Assembly: GCA_023105745.1 (NCBI GenBank)
Contig: JALGQZ010000016.1
Span: 29,567,154-29,631,153, forward strand
Direction of reading: 5' to 3'
Length of the DNA stretch: 64,000 bases
Origin: Austropuccinia psidii
Lineage: Eukaryota > Basidiomycota > Pucciniomycetes > Pucciniales > Sphaerophragmiaceae
Shown: positions 10,053-22,900 of the stretch, in pieces
How the letters are laid out: each line of letters starts with the position of its first letter
Numbering within the stretch: position 1 is the stretch's first letter
Notes under the pieces: model-generated
The model's database searches: none
Told to the model about the DNA's origin: nothing
The model's input: only the letters and a program-made list of their open reading frames with translations
Program-made: the position numbers and the translations under genes

Positions 10053-12988
10053 ATTTTGATTGGAAAACAAAATATCAAAGCAAATCAAGACATATTTAGA
10101 AAAATAAAAGATCAAGTCAGGAGAACTCAAGGAAACCATAAAAACTCAAAAATTCATCAAAAACTCAAAATAACATATAAGCACAAAATATGGATAACAA
10201 AACTAAAAAAAAAAAGAATTAAATTCATAAAAAAACTGCTTGAGAGTAGCAGAAAGGCAGATTTTGCTACTTCTTTTCTCCAAATATTATAGAAAAATCT
10301 TTATTTCAATGATAAGAGTAATTTCAGCTAACCTTTAATAGATTTTCTTTTAACTCTTTTTTTTGAGTTAGCTCTATCATTTTGAATGAATTATTTGTTA
10401 AAAAATCACTTTTTAAGATATTTTTTGTGTTTTTTTGTTTCTTTTTTCTTGATCAACAATAAAATTCAATAATATTGATGTTTCAACAAAATTTCAGAAT
10501 TGCAAATAGGATTATATATTGGGTTGAAGTTAAGTCCAATAATATTAATCAGAAATTGAAATGTTTTTTATTTTAAGAAATGAGAACCAGTTCACTCAAT
10601 CTCTTAGAGATCTCTGCCCATGAAGCATAGTCTTATGTCAAACAAATATCAAAATATTTTATCTTACTTCAATCCTGTTCAGATATTTTCAAGATTAATA
10701 TTAATTATATTGGTCCCCTTTCAAAAGTTTGAAAAGAATTTAATTTAATTCTCAAATACATATATTTGAAATTTTTTATCTCAGTCTTATTGATAAAAGC
10801 ATATAATTCATGATTTATTTTAAGGATAAATCCATTGTTTGTGAATAACATTTATTCATGGTTTCAAAAATTTCTAAATATACACTTTTAACATATTACA
10901 ATAAAAATATAAAATTTTGAGTGTCAATTACTTGGTAAACTCTTTATAATGACAATTGAATAATTGAAACATGATTCAGACCATGTTTTGATTATAAGTG
11001 GAAATGTCTGTTAAGTGATATTTGTTCCACTTAAATCTTAATTCCTAAAAGGGTATAGCTTAATTATATGGACCCTCTTTACTTAATGCTACTTTTCTAA
11101 ACGCTTTAAGCCTTTTATTGAGCATAAACACCCAATGAAAAAAATAAATATTTCTGTATTAACTTTTAAAAATACTTTACAGAGCTGCATATATTCTTTT
11201 CTTAACTTCATTTTACAAACAGCTGCTTCTTCTAAATTTATCATTATTTTAGTCTGTAGAAAACTATCAAATTAGCCCCAAATTCACAAACCTATCAAAA
11301 GATTTATATGTATGCTTTGAGAAATAATTTCTTTAGAATAACCAATTTCTACCAGTTGTTTTGACTTCATATAATATATAATTCCCATAATGTCAAAATA
11401 ACCAATTTTATTGATTTATTTATTCATAAATCTGAAGTTTAAAGTTTTGAATTATTTTAAATGGCTGTTGGAACTTTCTATTGGCTTAAATTACATTATT
11501 AATAGGATTATATGAAGGTGTCCACCATACATTTTATGAAATATTATTTTAGAGAAATTGGAAAATTATTTTTTCAATTAGTTTTGATAATTCTAGTATT
11601 TTTTTGTGTAGTATTGAAAAGGTCAAAAAATCCATTTCTAGATATTTAAAGCTATCAAACCACCTATTTCATATACAGTTTTGGGTTTTCCAGTGCATGG
11701 GGAGCTCCCCATACATCCTAATCACTAAAAATTGGGCTCAATATCAAGGAAATTGAAGTTAGAGTCTATATAACATATAAAATGCAGTCAAAATGATCAA
11801 AAAATGCATTACACATAAATCTAAATTAATAAATTATTTTTAAATTAGTAAAGGATTTATCAAATTTATTTTGCAAACTGTTAATACATTAAAATGAAAT
11901 TTACTCAAATTTAACACAAATGCTTTCATTATTTAAGCTTAATTTCATTTATTGATACAGACACTACCCTAATTTCCTTCAAATAACAACCCAAATGATT
12001 TTTGTTTTGCACATATTAAGGTGATTTACTAGATAAAGATGGTTGGATAAGAATTGAGAATTTCTCCAGAATAATATAAAAAGTAAATCTCAGTTGTTAT
12101 CAATAAAGAAAAAATTCATTACTCCAAAAGATTAAATTAGTGCATGTTATTTATTTTTATGAATCTTGGAAATTCTTTCATTAAAAATGGTTTTTTATAT
12201 GAAGATTAGGATATTTGTTAGCTTACACCATGAAACTTCATAATAAAAGGGTGGCCCATTTTAGAACTAAAGCTAAATATTCCACTTGAAATATTCATAC
12301 TATGTATCTATAAGTGTGGAACCCTACTCTAAAAAAGCTGATAGGCTGAAATAACGGGTATGGTTTTTCAATATATAGTACCTTTTTGTGTGCCTCTCCT
12401 TGGAATTATTTGGTTTATAAATATTTACAGCTTATTTAAAGTTTGATCAAAATCTTAATATAAATGGAGAGAAAAGAAAGGGCTACAATGTCTCACAAAA
12501 GACATCTTTTAATTGAGAGTAAACAGTTCAATGGTAGGGAAATTTTTTTTAAATATCTATATGTGAAGGAAGTCCCAAATTCTGCAAGAAATTTTATCAT
12601 ATATGAGAGATTCCTTTGAAGCTTGAAGTGTTTAAATTGAAATATTATTCATCTATGGGCTTGCATAAGTAGGCTTGAAAGATATTTGTTATTGAAATTG
12701 GAATATACATGTAAAAATATGTAAGAAATACCCCAAAAGCTGGAGTTTTTCAAAATTAAATGTTAGAAACAAATAAAAAAGATTCTAAAAAAAGGAGAAT
12801 TGTAATAAGCTTGTTATTGATGTATTTTCAAATTACTGAGCTTTGAAAAGCAGAACCAAGCACTGCTATTGAGTCAACTGAATTGATACTTTGTGGCTTG
12901 CATATGTGGCTTAAATTTATTCCAAAGATTTCATTTCTAAATTTGATTTATTTTCTATCTCCACCAGATCCAATATATCCCCCATTTC
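10053..12988. other. AT-rich interior of family T without recognisable genes
   Basis: Low-complexity AT-rich DNA. The open frames are short, overlap on both strands and carry no motif. A 119-codon frame at 9933-10292 crosses the Tc1 end and is lysine-rich by composition only. Confidence 0.5.
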
Positions 12989-13030
12989 AAATTCCAAATT
13001 CAACACCTGCTGTCAGGTGTAGCCACTTTT
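12989..13030 (-). repeat. Right terminal inverted repeat of family T
   Basis: The reverse complement reads AAAAGTGGCTACACCTGACA and continues through CAGCAGGTGTTG, pairing with the left end at 7394-7434. Confidence 0.7.
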
Positions 13031-13168
13031 TTCATGATAATTGTTTATCAATAATAATTAAATTTAACTGGGATATTTTCTTATGAGAGTGTATATATAT
13101 ATTTATTAGCTGTATAAAAAATAATTCATTATCATTATTTATAAGAGTGTTTGATTTATTATAATCTT

Positions 13169-13173
13169 ATTAG
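13169..13173 (+). repeat. Target-site duplication ATTAG, left of element B
   Basis: ATTAG immediately before the LTR is repeated exactly at 19980-19984. Confidence 0.85.
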
Positions 13174-14971
13174 TGTAAGGTGTGGATATGAAACTTTGAT
13201 TAAAAATCAAGTACTTTTCCTGTCCTCAAAATTTGTATAAGGTAAAAATCAATTAAAAATAGTAAGAAGTATTATTTTTAAGAGAAAACACACGAATTTA
13301 TTTTTTTGGAACTTTATTATTATAAAAAAATAATATTATAAAGATTTATTGTTTTACAAACAATAAAAATTTATCCAAAAATACTCTACAAGAGATACTT
13401 AAGGCTACAAAAGAAATTTCTTCAAGAGCAATTTCAATTGGAATTAATTGAGCAAAGAACTGAAAGCAATTAATAAAATAACAAAGTCTTTAAAAAGAAT
13501 ATTAGAGAGAAAACATGCCCAAAAGTGACCAGAGTGAATTTGGAAACAAAGTGACAAAGCTTACAGTGATGAAAGATGCTTTAATTCACTTTTGGGGTGG
13601 TTCAGGGGTAAAAATGATTATAAAAGTTACAAACAATGATTATAATGATTTTTTCACGGGGTTAAAATGTTTAAAATGACTTAAAAAAGGTGGTTGGAAT
13701 CTTTTATTGATTGGTTTAACAATGTTTAAACTAATTATAAAAGGAAAAGATTCTAACATGAAGAGAAAAGTGGGGCAAAGAAGACATTCTTTTATAGCCA
13801 TCAAATCTCTTACTCCAAAAGTAAAATTTACTCTTGTCAGTCTTGAAAAACATTCTGACAACAGAAAAGCCAATTATGGCATCATTGAACCCTGGTTTAA
13901 GCCATTTTGAGCCATTTTAGACCCTTAAATCAGCCATTACTATAGCAATACCTGGTCTAGAGCCTTCAAAACACGTCAGAATGTGTGTAAGAGGCGTAGA
14001 AACCAGTTAAAACCATTTTTACTATGATTGTTTTATCTTAAGGGTAGTTTTACCCTCTTGGCAACAGCTAAAACTACCCCAGTTGGTATCAAAACCTCAT
14101 CATCAATTGAGTCCACAGACCCTGTAGCTCAATTCCTGGCCAAAAGTGATGAACTTTTGCATGAATTTTGACATCCCATGCCTGTCAGCAAGGACTTTGG
14201 GGGTCTAGCTCCCCCTTAGAGCTGGAGTTCCTTTTCCCCCCCAAATTTAATCTTTCCAATTTATTTTTCCTTTAATTCCTCATCTTGTATTATACTTATA
14301 ATTTACATATGTAATTCAATTGAATTGTACAGTACAATACAGTAATAATTGATACCTCATATGTAAATCAAAGTTCACTTATGTAATACATGTGCACATT
14401 TTGACATTTCAATTGAATTCAATCGAAAATACTTCAATTCCTCATAGCTTCTAAACTAAACACAACACCTCAATCTTAACACAAAAATTGATGGTTAACA
14501 CCACATGTGGTGTGAATTAAATTAAATTTTTGAGGATTTTCAACTTTTGTATTGAAAATACTCAAGACTTAATTTAAGCTTATTGAGAGTTGAGCTACAA
14601 GAATTTCACTCAGAGGTGACCCCACCTGATTTTTTATGAGGAATCCAATAGTGAAATAATTTTTATATGTTTATTTATTGGATAAAAAGTTATTATAATA
14701 TATATTTACCTTTTTTCCAAATTTATTTATTTATTTACAATTTTGTTAAAATTTCATTTTTACTTAATTTTTTCAAGTATAAATGTAATTTTATAATTAC
14801 AAAATTTAATGTAATTTTATTTTTAAATTGTAATTAAATTTTTTATTTTGAATATAATTTATATTTTGATTTTTATTTTAATAATATAAATAAATTTATT
14901 TTTTTTATATTTATATGTTAATTTTGTATTTGTGGTCTTTTGGGTATATGAAATTACCTCTAAGGCTCACA
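13174..14971 (-). repeat. 3' LTR of element B (1798 bp)
   Basis: On the plus strand it runs TGTAAGGTGTGG...AGGCTCACA and matches 18207-19979. It is the downstream LTR because the coding remnants are on the minus strand. Confidence 0.9.
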
Positions 14972-14983
14972 TTCCCTCCCCCT
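14972..14983 (-). promoter_or_regulatory. Polypurine tract of element B
   Basis: The minus strand reads AGGGGGAGGGAA directly against the 3' LTR start. Element C has GGTGGGAGGGAA in the same position. Confidence 0.7.
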
Positions 14984-14995
14984 AAAAAAAGAATA

Positions 14996-15367
14996 TTACT
15001 TTGTAATATTGTTATTTCTAGTGTGTCTGAGCTTTCTGAGAAGTTTAGTAGCTTCAGGTATGTCTTTTTCTCTTGTTCTGTCTTCAGACAGATGTCCTGA
15101 GAAGGGGCTCTCATGGCATTTTTTTTGTACAAAATCGATTAATGACCTGTCCACAACTGTCATGACATATGTGTGCTTGGTCCTGTGATAAATTATACCA
15201 TCCAGTAGGTGAAATCTTCCTTTATCATATGATCCTTTCCATGCTTCATTCAAGGCATGTATTAGAGAGTTGTATTTACAGTCTTTGTACACTAGCTGGT
15301 ATAAGATGCTACAATTTTTATCTTGAATGTAACTATTTCTGACCTCTTCAAAGAAGGTGGTGTTCAA
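14996..15367 (-). pseudogene. Fused pol remnant of element B (integrase start joined to chromodomain tail)
   Basis: The first part (FFEEVRNSYIQDKN...GHLSEDRT) aligns with the start of the integrase zinc region of element C (about 55,900-56,190). It then jumps directly to DIPEATKLLRKLRH, which aligns with the last residues of the element C chromodomain ([13 protein letters not shown], about 57,390-57,430). About 1.2 kb is therefore deleted, leaving the two ends in one frame. The catalytic D, D and E are all gone. Confidence 0.75.
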
Positions 15368-15378
15368 GTCTGTAACAC

Positions 15379-17733
15379 TTATTCCTTCAATTGGGATTTG
15401 GTTTTCATAAGTTGTGCCCCTTGAGCTTTTGATAAATCAAGTTGACTATTGCTCAATTGTGGCAAGTGGGAATAAGACTCCATGATGTCAAAAGTGGCAT
15501 TGATATTTTCTATATCTTTTGAAGATTCAGAAAATATGGATGACTTATCATCTGAACTGTCTTCAATTATGTCATCTTTTTCAACATCAGGTCCCTTTTC
15601 AATATTAATTTCATTGATTTCCCCCCTTTTTAGACATGTATTGGCTAAATGGGTGGTGCTTTGGCAAATATGGCACTTTTTGATTGTATCTGCAGATTTA
15701 AACCTACCATTATTAGAATTTTCTTTGGGGTTTTTGTGCACAGAATCTTTCCAAGGTGTATTAAACCTTGTTTCAAGATTCACCCTACTAGAACCAATTT
15801 TTGTTCTGGTGGTTACTTCTTCTAATATATTGATAATATCCTCTGCTGAAGATTGTTCAGTAGTCCTTATTTTTACAGCATGCTCTAAGTCACCTCCACA
15901 TTGTCTCAGAATTTTTCTATGGACCATAAATTCTGACATGTCAAGATATAATGCTGTTAATCTGTCTTTTTGTTGGCAAAACCATAGTAAAGCTTTGTCT
16001 TTATCAGCATTAAATTTGGCAGATTCAAAGGCTGTTTCAACTTTAAACCTCCAAGCATCATTTTCCCATTTGTTAATGATTTGGGTTTTCCACCAAGTCC
16101 AACTCTGGTGTCCATGTGCTTGTCTTATTTTGATGTACCCTATGTGAGCTGATTTGGTAAACAAGGTGTTAAATCTGGCTGTTACCAATCTTTCTGGTAA
16201 TTCAAAATCCTCTTTGATCATGTCAATACCTCTAATGAATCTCATATGGTCATACTCTCCTTCACCACTGAAGTGAGGCCATTCTTTAAGTTTTGGAACT
16301 TCTTTCAAGAGTGCTTGGCCCATTGATGGTTACATGTTATGAAAAGAAGTAGAAAATTCATTTTTTAACTGTGAATTTTCAATATCCAATACTTGTGTAT
16401 TGGGAATTCTTGCATCTTCATTTTGATTCAAAGGTGTAGAAATTCTTCGTAAAGTGATTAGAAGTTGTTCAATATCATTCATTTTACTGTTATTACACCT
16501 TTGTGAATTTCTTAACTCATGTTGTAAGCTTTGTATAGATTCTATGACATTCTTTTTATGATAATCCTCTTTATATGTAAGCTCATTCCATAATTCTGTT
16601 TGTTTAGTATTATCAGATATAACTTCATTTAACTTTATTGTTAATTTTGATATTTCCTCTCTTGAGGTATCAAAATGCTTTTTCAAGGCAGCTGTATTTG
16701 TCTTTACTTCTTCAAATGAGTTTGAAATATCATCAAGAGCTTTTTTATTATCTTCTTTGATAGTGTTTATAGCTTGTTTTATTCTTGTTTCAATTATGTC
16801 ATCAATATTGAATTTAGATTATTTGTCTGTTAATTCTTTAATAATGGCAGATTGTTCATTTATCTTAATGCCAAAAGAACTATCATTATTAGAAGTTTTG
16901 ATTGTTCTTAAAGCTCTTTCAAAGCATTTAAGTGTATCATTTATTTGGCTCAGACTTAAGTTATTTGTTCTAATATTGTCACAAATTGATGTATTTTTAT
17001 CAGAAAGATGACTTTTTACGTCAGAAATAGCTTTATACAACTCTGGGATACAATTGAAAGTATCAGAAATTATTTATGATATTTTAATATGGCTTCCTCC
17101 TTCTTTTGTAATTCCATCATGGTTCTGGCCATCTGAAATACATTTTCCATGGCATCCTGTTAAATCTTTGGGATTCTGTAGCCCTGGCTGTAAGGTTTTT
17201 GGGCTGGTGCCTTCCCTTTGCCCTTGTTTGGAGTTGGTGGCTGCTTTTTCACGTTGTAATTGCTGCTGCTGGCTACTGGGGCTGTTTTTGGCACTGGTTT
17301 GGGTGGTGGAGGGTTGTTTTTCCTCCATTGTAGTGTCAAAAGCATCATGTTTTTCTTCTCCATCAATGGATGCCATCCATTGAGCAATTTGCAAGTATTG
17401 GGATGGCCCAGGAATTCTCTCACTGTCAGGTAAGAATTCATGCAATTCTTCCACAGGTCTGCAAGGATCTGGTATTCCTTGAACTGGATTTCATTGTTTT
17501 ATGCACTGTGGCTGGCTTTGTATATGTCCACAGAGGCTTGTTGTGGCGGTGTCAGCTCTTTTGGAAGGTAAAATGGTATTATCAGCTTCAGAATGACCCA
17601 TTTTACTTGTTTGGAAGTCATCAACTGACCCTTTTCCTTCTGTACCTGATTGGCCTCTGCCATAATCACTTCTATTACCTTTCTGGGAGCTGCTTGACGG
17701 GTTATAGCTGGCTCCTGACCTGGTTGAAGGCAT
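15379..17733 (-). pseudogene. Gag pseudogene of element B
   Basis: The Gag frame starts at 17733 (MPSTRSGASYN, like [11 protein letters not shown] in element C). Stops split it into blocks 17733-17491, 17454-17074, 17040-16819, 16686-16330 and 16323-15379. The last block carries the Gag core (LKEWPHFSGEGEYDHMRFIR, WSWWKTQIINKWENDAWRFK-like) and a full CCHC knuckle, CHICQSTTHLANTC. After KAQGAQLMKTK the sequence jumps to codons matching the protease/RT-distal IPIEG region of element C, in a shifted frame. That is the junction of a deletion of about 2 kb that removed protease, RT and RNase H. Confidence 0.8.
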
Positions 17734-18003
17734 AATTATGGTTAAAAAGGCTTAAAATAGTAATTTTACGTCAAAAAACTTACTATTGGCCAAATCTTTG
17801 GCTTTCTGAAGAGTATTAATTATTTCCAAGTTGACTAATTCAGAAGAAATTGGCTCTGGTTGAATATTCTGAGTCACAATAATAGTACTATTATGATCAG
17901 AATGAACAGTACTGGCAGGAATAATGCTGGTGACTGTTGAGGCTGTTTCAATGTTTTCTTGTCTTACCATGTTGTCAGACACTAAAATTAATGAAAAAGC
18001 CAA
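17160..18003 (-). pseudogene. ORF1 remnant of element B, overlapping Gag in another frame, two introns inferred
   Basis: Leader exon codons (MVRQENIETASTVTS... to KAKDLAN, ending at 17784) join after a 64 bp GTAAGT...CAG intron (17783-17720) to QEPAITRQAAPRKVIE. A second putative 72 bp intron (17629-17558) then leads to LTPPQQASVDIYK, which aligns with [13 protein letters not shown] of element C. The frame later continues as MNSYLTVREFLG...GKGKGKAPAQKPYSQGYRI (17441-17160). A stop shortly after IYKASHSA breaks it. Intron positions and phases match those in element C. Intron 2 lacks a stop in this frame here, so it is less certain than intron 1. Confidence 0.6.
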
Positions 18004-18188
18004 TTAATTAAGTAAAAAAAGGGTTATTTCAAAAAAGAAATAAAAATATAAGCCTCACTTATAATATGAAAAAAAAATATTTTTTATGGATTTTTTGAAT
18101 TATAAGTATTTTTTGTATGTTTTTAAATTTTTCAATATAAGAAAAAGTATCTAAAAAGAGTAAAGAAAATATGTCACAGTTAAAATAT

Positions 18189-18204
18189 CACGGCTGGGCC
18201 CCCA
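18189..18204 (-). promoter_or_regulatory. Primer binding site of element B
   Basis: TGGGGGCCCAGCCGTG on the minus strand lies two bases after the LTR. Element C has TGGGGGCCTGGCCGTG. The tRNA was not identified. Confidence 0.6.
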
Positions 18205-18206
18205 AA

Positions 18207-19979
18207 TGTAAGGTGTGGATATGAAACTTTGATTAAAAATCAAGTACTTTTCCTGTCCTCAAAATTTGTATAAGGTAAAAATCAATTAAAAATGATAAGA
18301 AGTATTATTTTTAAGAGAAAACGCGCCAATTTTATTTTTTATAACTTTATTAGTATAAAACAATAATATTATAAAGATTTATTGTTTTACCAACAATAAA
18401 AATTTATCCAAAAATACTCTACAAGAGATATTTAAGGCTACAAAAGAAATTTCTTCAAGAGCACTTTCAATTGGAATTAATTGAGCAAAGAGCTGAAAGC
18501 AATTAATTAAAGAAAAAAGTCTTTAAAAAGAATATTAAAGAGAAAAAACGCCCAAAAGTGACCAGAGTGAATTTGGAAACAAAGTGACAAAGTTTACAGT
18601 GATGAAAGATGCTTTAATTCACTTTTGGGGTGGTTCGGAGGTAAAAATGATTATAATGATTTTTTCACGTGGTTAAAAGGTTTAAAATGATTTAAAAAAG
18701 GTGGTTGGAATCTTTTATTGATTGGTTTAACAATGTTTAAACTAATTATAAAAGGAAAAGATTCTAACATGAAGAGAAAAGTGGGGCAAAGAAGACATTC
18801 TTTTATAGCCATCAAATCTCTTACTCCAAAGGTAGAATTTACTCTCTCCAGTCGTTAAAAACAGTCTGACAACATAAAAGCCAATTATGGCATCATTGAA
18901 CCCTGTTTTAGACCAAAAAGGGCTGGTTTAAGCCATTTTTAGCCATTTTAGACCCTTAAATCAGCGATTACTATAGCAATACCTGGTCTAGAGCCTTCAA
19001 AACATGTCAGAATGTGTGTAAGAGGCATAGAAGCCAGTTAAAACTGTTTTTACTATGTTTTTTTTATCTTAAGGGTAGTTTTACCCTCTTGGAAACAGCT
19101 AAAACTACCCCAGTTGGTATCAAAACCTCATGATCAATTGAGTCCACAGACCCTGTAACTCAATTCCAGGCCAAAAGTGATAAACTTTTGCGTGAATTTT
19201 GACATCCCACGCCTTTCAGCAAGTATTTTGGGGGTATAGCTCCCCCTTAGAGCTGGAGTTCCTTTTCCCCCCCAAATTTAATCTTTCCAATTTATTTTTC
19301 CTTTAATTCCTCATCATGTATTATACTTATAATTTACATATGTAATTCAATTGAATTGTAAAGTACAATACAGTAATAATTGATACCTCATATGTAAATC
19401 AAAGTTCACTTATGTAATACATGTGCACATTTTGACATTTCAATTGAAAATACTTCAATTCCTCATAACTTCTAAACTAAACACAACACCTCAATCTTAA
19501 CACAAAAATTGATGGTTAACACCACATGTGGTGTGAATTAAATTAAAGTTTTGAGGATTTTCAACTTTTGTATTTAAAATACTAAAAACTTAATTTAAGC
19601 TTATTTAGAGTTGAGTTACAAGAATTTCACTCAGAGGTGACCCCACCTGATTTTTTATGAGGAATCCAATGGTGAAATAATTTTTATATGTTTATTTATT
19701 GGATAAAAAGCTATAATAATTTTCATCTACCTTTTTTACAATTTTGTTAAAATTTCATTTTTACTTAATTTTTTCAAGTATAAATGTAATTTTATAATTC
19801 CAAAATTTAATGTAATTTTATTTTTAAATTGTAATTAAATTTTTTATTTTGAATATAATTTTATATTTATATTTTGATTTTTATTTTAATAATATAAATA
19901 AATTTATTTTATTTATATTTGTATGTTAATTTTGTATTTGTGGTCTTTTTGGTATATGAAATTACCTCTAAGTCTCACA
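18207..19979 (-). repeat. 5' LTR of element B (1773 bp)
   Basis: Matches 13174-14971 with substitutions and indels. One example is an inverted-repeat-like duplication around 14411-14424 that is absent here. Confidence 0.9.
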
Positions 19980-19984
19980 ATTAG
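19980..19984 (+). repeat. Target-site duplication ATTAG, right of element B
   Basis: Exact copy of 13169-13173. Confidence 0.85.
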
Positions 19985-22900
19985 TGGCAAAAAGCCTTAA
20001 TAATATGAAATAAGATTATTTATCATCAATAATTCACTTGTATACTTAAGGAATCAATGGAAGATATAATAATTTCATTATTGTGATATATTATTAATAA
20101 TAAAAGTAACCTTTTTCTTATTTAAATGATTTATTTTAAATTAAAAATTTTTAAAAAAAATTAATTACATATGGCATTGGTAAATCCTCATAAGACATTA
20201 TGTGAGCTTACCAAAGTGGACCAGAATCACATTGATTATGGCAAATGCAGATAAGAAAGGCCATGTTTTTGAAAAAAGAAAAATCCACTGATTCAAAAAA
20301 TATATATCTTTTGAAAAAGAAATTCTTAATTTTTTTTTGGACCACCCAAAACTTGCCTGGATTTTTTGAAAAAAAAATGTATGAAAATTCCCAAAATTGA
20401 CCAATTTGGCTGATTTCGTTATTTTTTTCAAGAAAATGAATTAAAAAATAATAATAAAATTATGTATTTATTATGAAACTTTATTGAAAATCTTTTATTC
20501 ATTTGAGAAAAACTGCTTAAAGAATTTGAATATTTACTTATTTTTATCTACACTTTTTTGATTCTCACAAAATGGGTCTTATTTTGTATCAAGCCCAAAT
20601 ATGACTTTTTCAAAAATCCTTTGAGAGAGTTATAGTTAAATAAACTTTACCAACATTATTTTTATATTTTTTTATTAATTTTCATCATAATTGGCCTTGT
20701 AATAATTTTATTAGGGTTTATATGGCTAAATAAAACATTTTCGTAATAGGAATCTGAGCTTTTGGACTAATAAAATTGATCCAGGTAAGTTAAATTTGTC
20801 ATATTCTTACAAATTAAAACTTAATTTGTGAAAATTTAAAAAGATAGCCCAAATTATTAGGGTATCTGAAGAATAAAATAAGTTTACTTTGGGGTTAATC
20901 TTTTTTATTATTTTAAAAGCTATGTGTGTGGTTGAGGTGGGATTTACAGAAGAAAATTCTAATCTCCAATCACATTTAATTACTTTCATTCGTATTAGAT
21001 TTCATAAAAATTCAAAAAATGAAGGTTTTTTTTCAAAATAAAAATTGATTTTGTGTAACAGAATTTACAACAAGATATATTTGATAATTGGAGTAAATTT
21101 CTAGAAAACTGGGGGAAGTTAAAAAAAATAATTAAAATGATTCTCCTTTTATTTTCATCCTATAGAAATTTTCTATTTGTAGCATGAGGTTTCCAAATAG
21201 TAGTTATTGGAGAAACCAGAAAGGTTCTTGAGATAATAATTTCCAGAGGAAAAAAATGACACCAACCTTTCAGACACCAAATAAAGATTGGGTGAGTATT
21301 TTCTAAAGTAAAGAAGTAAGGGGGAAATGTAAATAATGGAAATAATAATAATAAAAATAGGTCTTTAATATCTATCAGAGATTTAATCTCCCATGTCTGG
21401 AATGTATATTCAATTCAAATTAGGAGCTGAGGTAATGTCTTTATACCATTCAAGTGTTTCCAGATATTTTCCAGTTGATATTAATATAGATTTCATTGCA
21501 TGATAAAGCTCTCTTTCATATTTAAATTTTTCCACCAGGCCTCCTCCAAATTATTTCCACTTCTCTTCATATTTTTGAATAAACTGGGCTACACTTCTGA
21601 AGACAAGAATTCCATAAACTTGTAAAGCAGGAGTTTTGGAGGTTTATTTCAAAATGGATCTTTTGAGCTGTTATAATTCAGGGACCATTAAAAAAATTAT
21701 CAATTCAAATAATATTAATAGTGAATTTAATTCTAAAAAAATCTAACAAGATTTTTTCAGCAATAATTAATGAAATGAACATTTCTCTGGAAGTTTCAAA
21801 AATAAAAATAAAATATTTCTTTCTCTTCAAATATCCTTGGATAATTTTTTTGGGCCCTAAAAGTTATTCTTGGGATTTTCTTAAACCTTTTATTCAGTCC
21901 TAATTGGATTTATTTTAACCTTTTTTTTTCTATCCTCATTTGATTTATTTGAACTCTCTGGGACAGGATTCATTGTATCAGGAACTATTGGTAAATATTC
22001 TGAATCACTAGTGGCTTTATAACTTGAATAAGGTTATTCATAGGCAAAAAATATCATCCTTCCAGAATCCTAAGAGGAAACTGATATTTTTTGTTAAAAT
22101 TATTTGCTTTTTATTTTAAAAGGTTGTATTACTCTTATTTTGACTTTCTTCTTTACAATTTAAAATTTTTATGGCTTTCTTTTGGTTTAATTTTTTCTCC
22201 CACCAGGTCTTCCTCTGATTCTGGTTCACTTAATGAACACTTTCTATCATTTTATAAATATAAGTATCTTCTCAGGTCCTTAAGTTTGGATTGAACAGTG
22301 AAATTTTCAAAGATTTTGAAGTAATGAACTACTGTTCATGATGTATTTTTGGAGTAAGCCATCTCAAATTGTTTCAAATTCTTTCTTTTATATTTCTATA
22401 CAAATGTATCCACCAGTATAGCCTAGGAATAATATTCAAAATTATTTTATATAGTTATCAATTTGATAAGTAAAGAATTATTTGTTTAGTACCTGGAAAC
22501 ATAGCTTTACTGGGAATTTAAAGCCTAATTGAGGATGAAAATATTCCACTTTTGGTTTCCTCCTGACTTAAAGGCTCATTATTGTTTTTCAAAGCTGAAT
22601 ATTTTGATGTGTAGAATATCTTTTGGTAAATTTTTCAGCTGTGGAAGACTTTTTTTTTTATTATAATGTGCCATTTGAATGGAGAAATCTGATAGTTTTT
22701 CATTAAGGAGAGAATATGAGGAGAAATTTCCTCAGTTTTAAAAAGAATTTCATAGAAAATTATCTTTGTTATTTTAATAAATTTCTTCTTAAAGATTGCT
22801 TGAGACTTAAAAATACCTTAAAAGGGGTTATGGTGGATTTTCGAAGTCATGCGTTTATGATTGGGTGGGCTCCTCCCACTATTGAGGTTGTGTAAACCCC

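Larger units (their letters stand above)
7389..13037. mobile_element. TIR-bounded DNA element, family T (about 5.6 kb), with nested insertions
   Basis: Near-identical inverted ends bound the segment: 7394-7434 and 12989-13030, both containing CCTGACAGCAGGTGTTG followed by an ATTTGGAA-type motif. A second copy of the left about 880 bp lies at 33761-34640, which shows this is a repeated family. The left end carries several GGACCC repeats (7441-7493). The interior holds a dead Tc1/mariner element and a small palindromic insert. The remaining DNA (7435-8256 and 10053-12988) is AT-rich with no protein I recognise, so the superfamily is unknown. No target duplication could be fixed because the outermost bases are ambiguous. 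Confidence 0.6.
13174..19979 (-). mobile_element. Element B: complete, internally deleted Ty3/gypsy retrotransposon (6806 bp)
   Basis: Two LTRs of about 1.8 kb, a PBS, a PPT and a perfect 5 bp target duplication (ATTAG) define a full insertion on the minus strand. The 3.2 kb interior encodes an ORF1/Gag region and two short pol scraps only. Protease, RT and RNase H are missing, as is nearly all of integrase. Termini (TGTGAGCCTT...CTTACA), PBS and protein remnants relate it to element C at 49228-59519, so it is a non-autonomous relative that would need enzymes in trans. The two LTRs differ by many substitutions and several indels, so the insertion is older than element C. Confidence 0.9.

Noticed and set aside
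9933..10292. 119-codon Lys-rich frame
   Set aside because: It crosses the right end of the Tc1 element and is Lys-rich because of poly-A composition.
15482..16147. 221-codon plus-strand frame
   Set aside because: Antisense shadow of the element B Gag, which has the Gag core motif and zinc knuckle on the minus strand.
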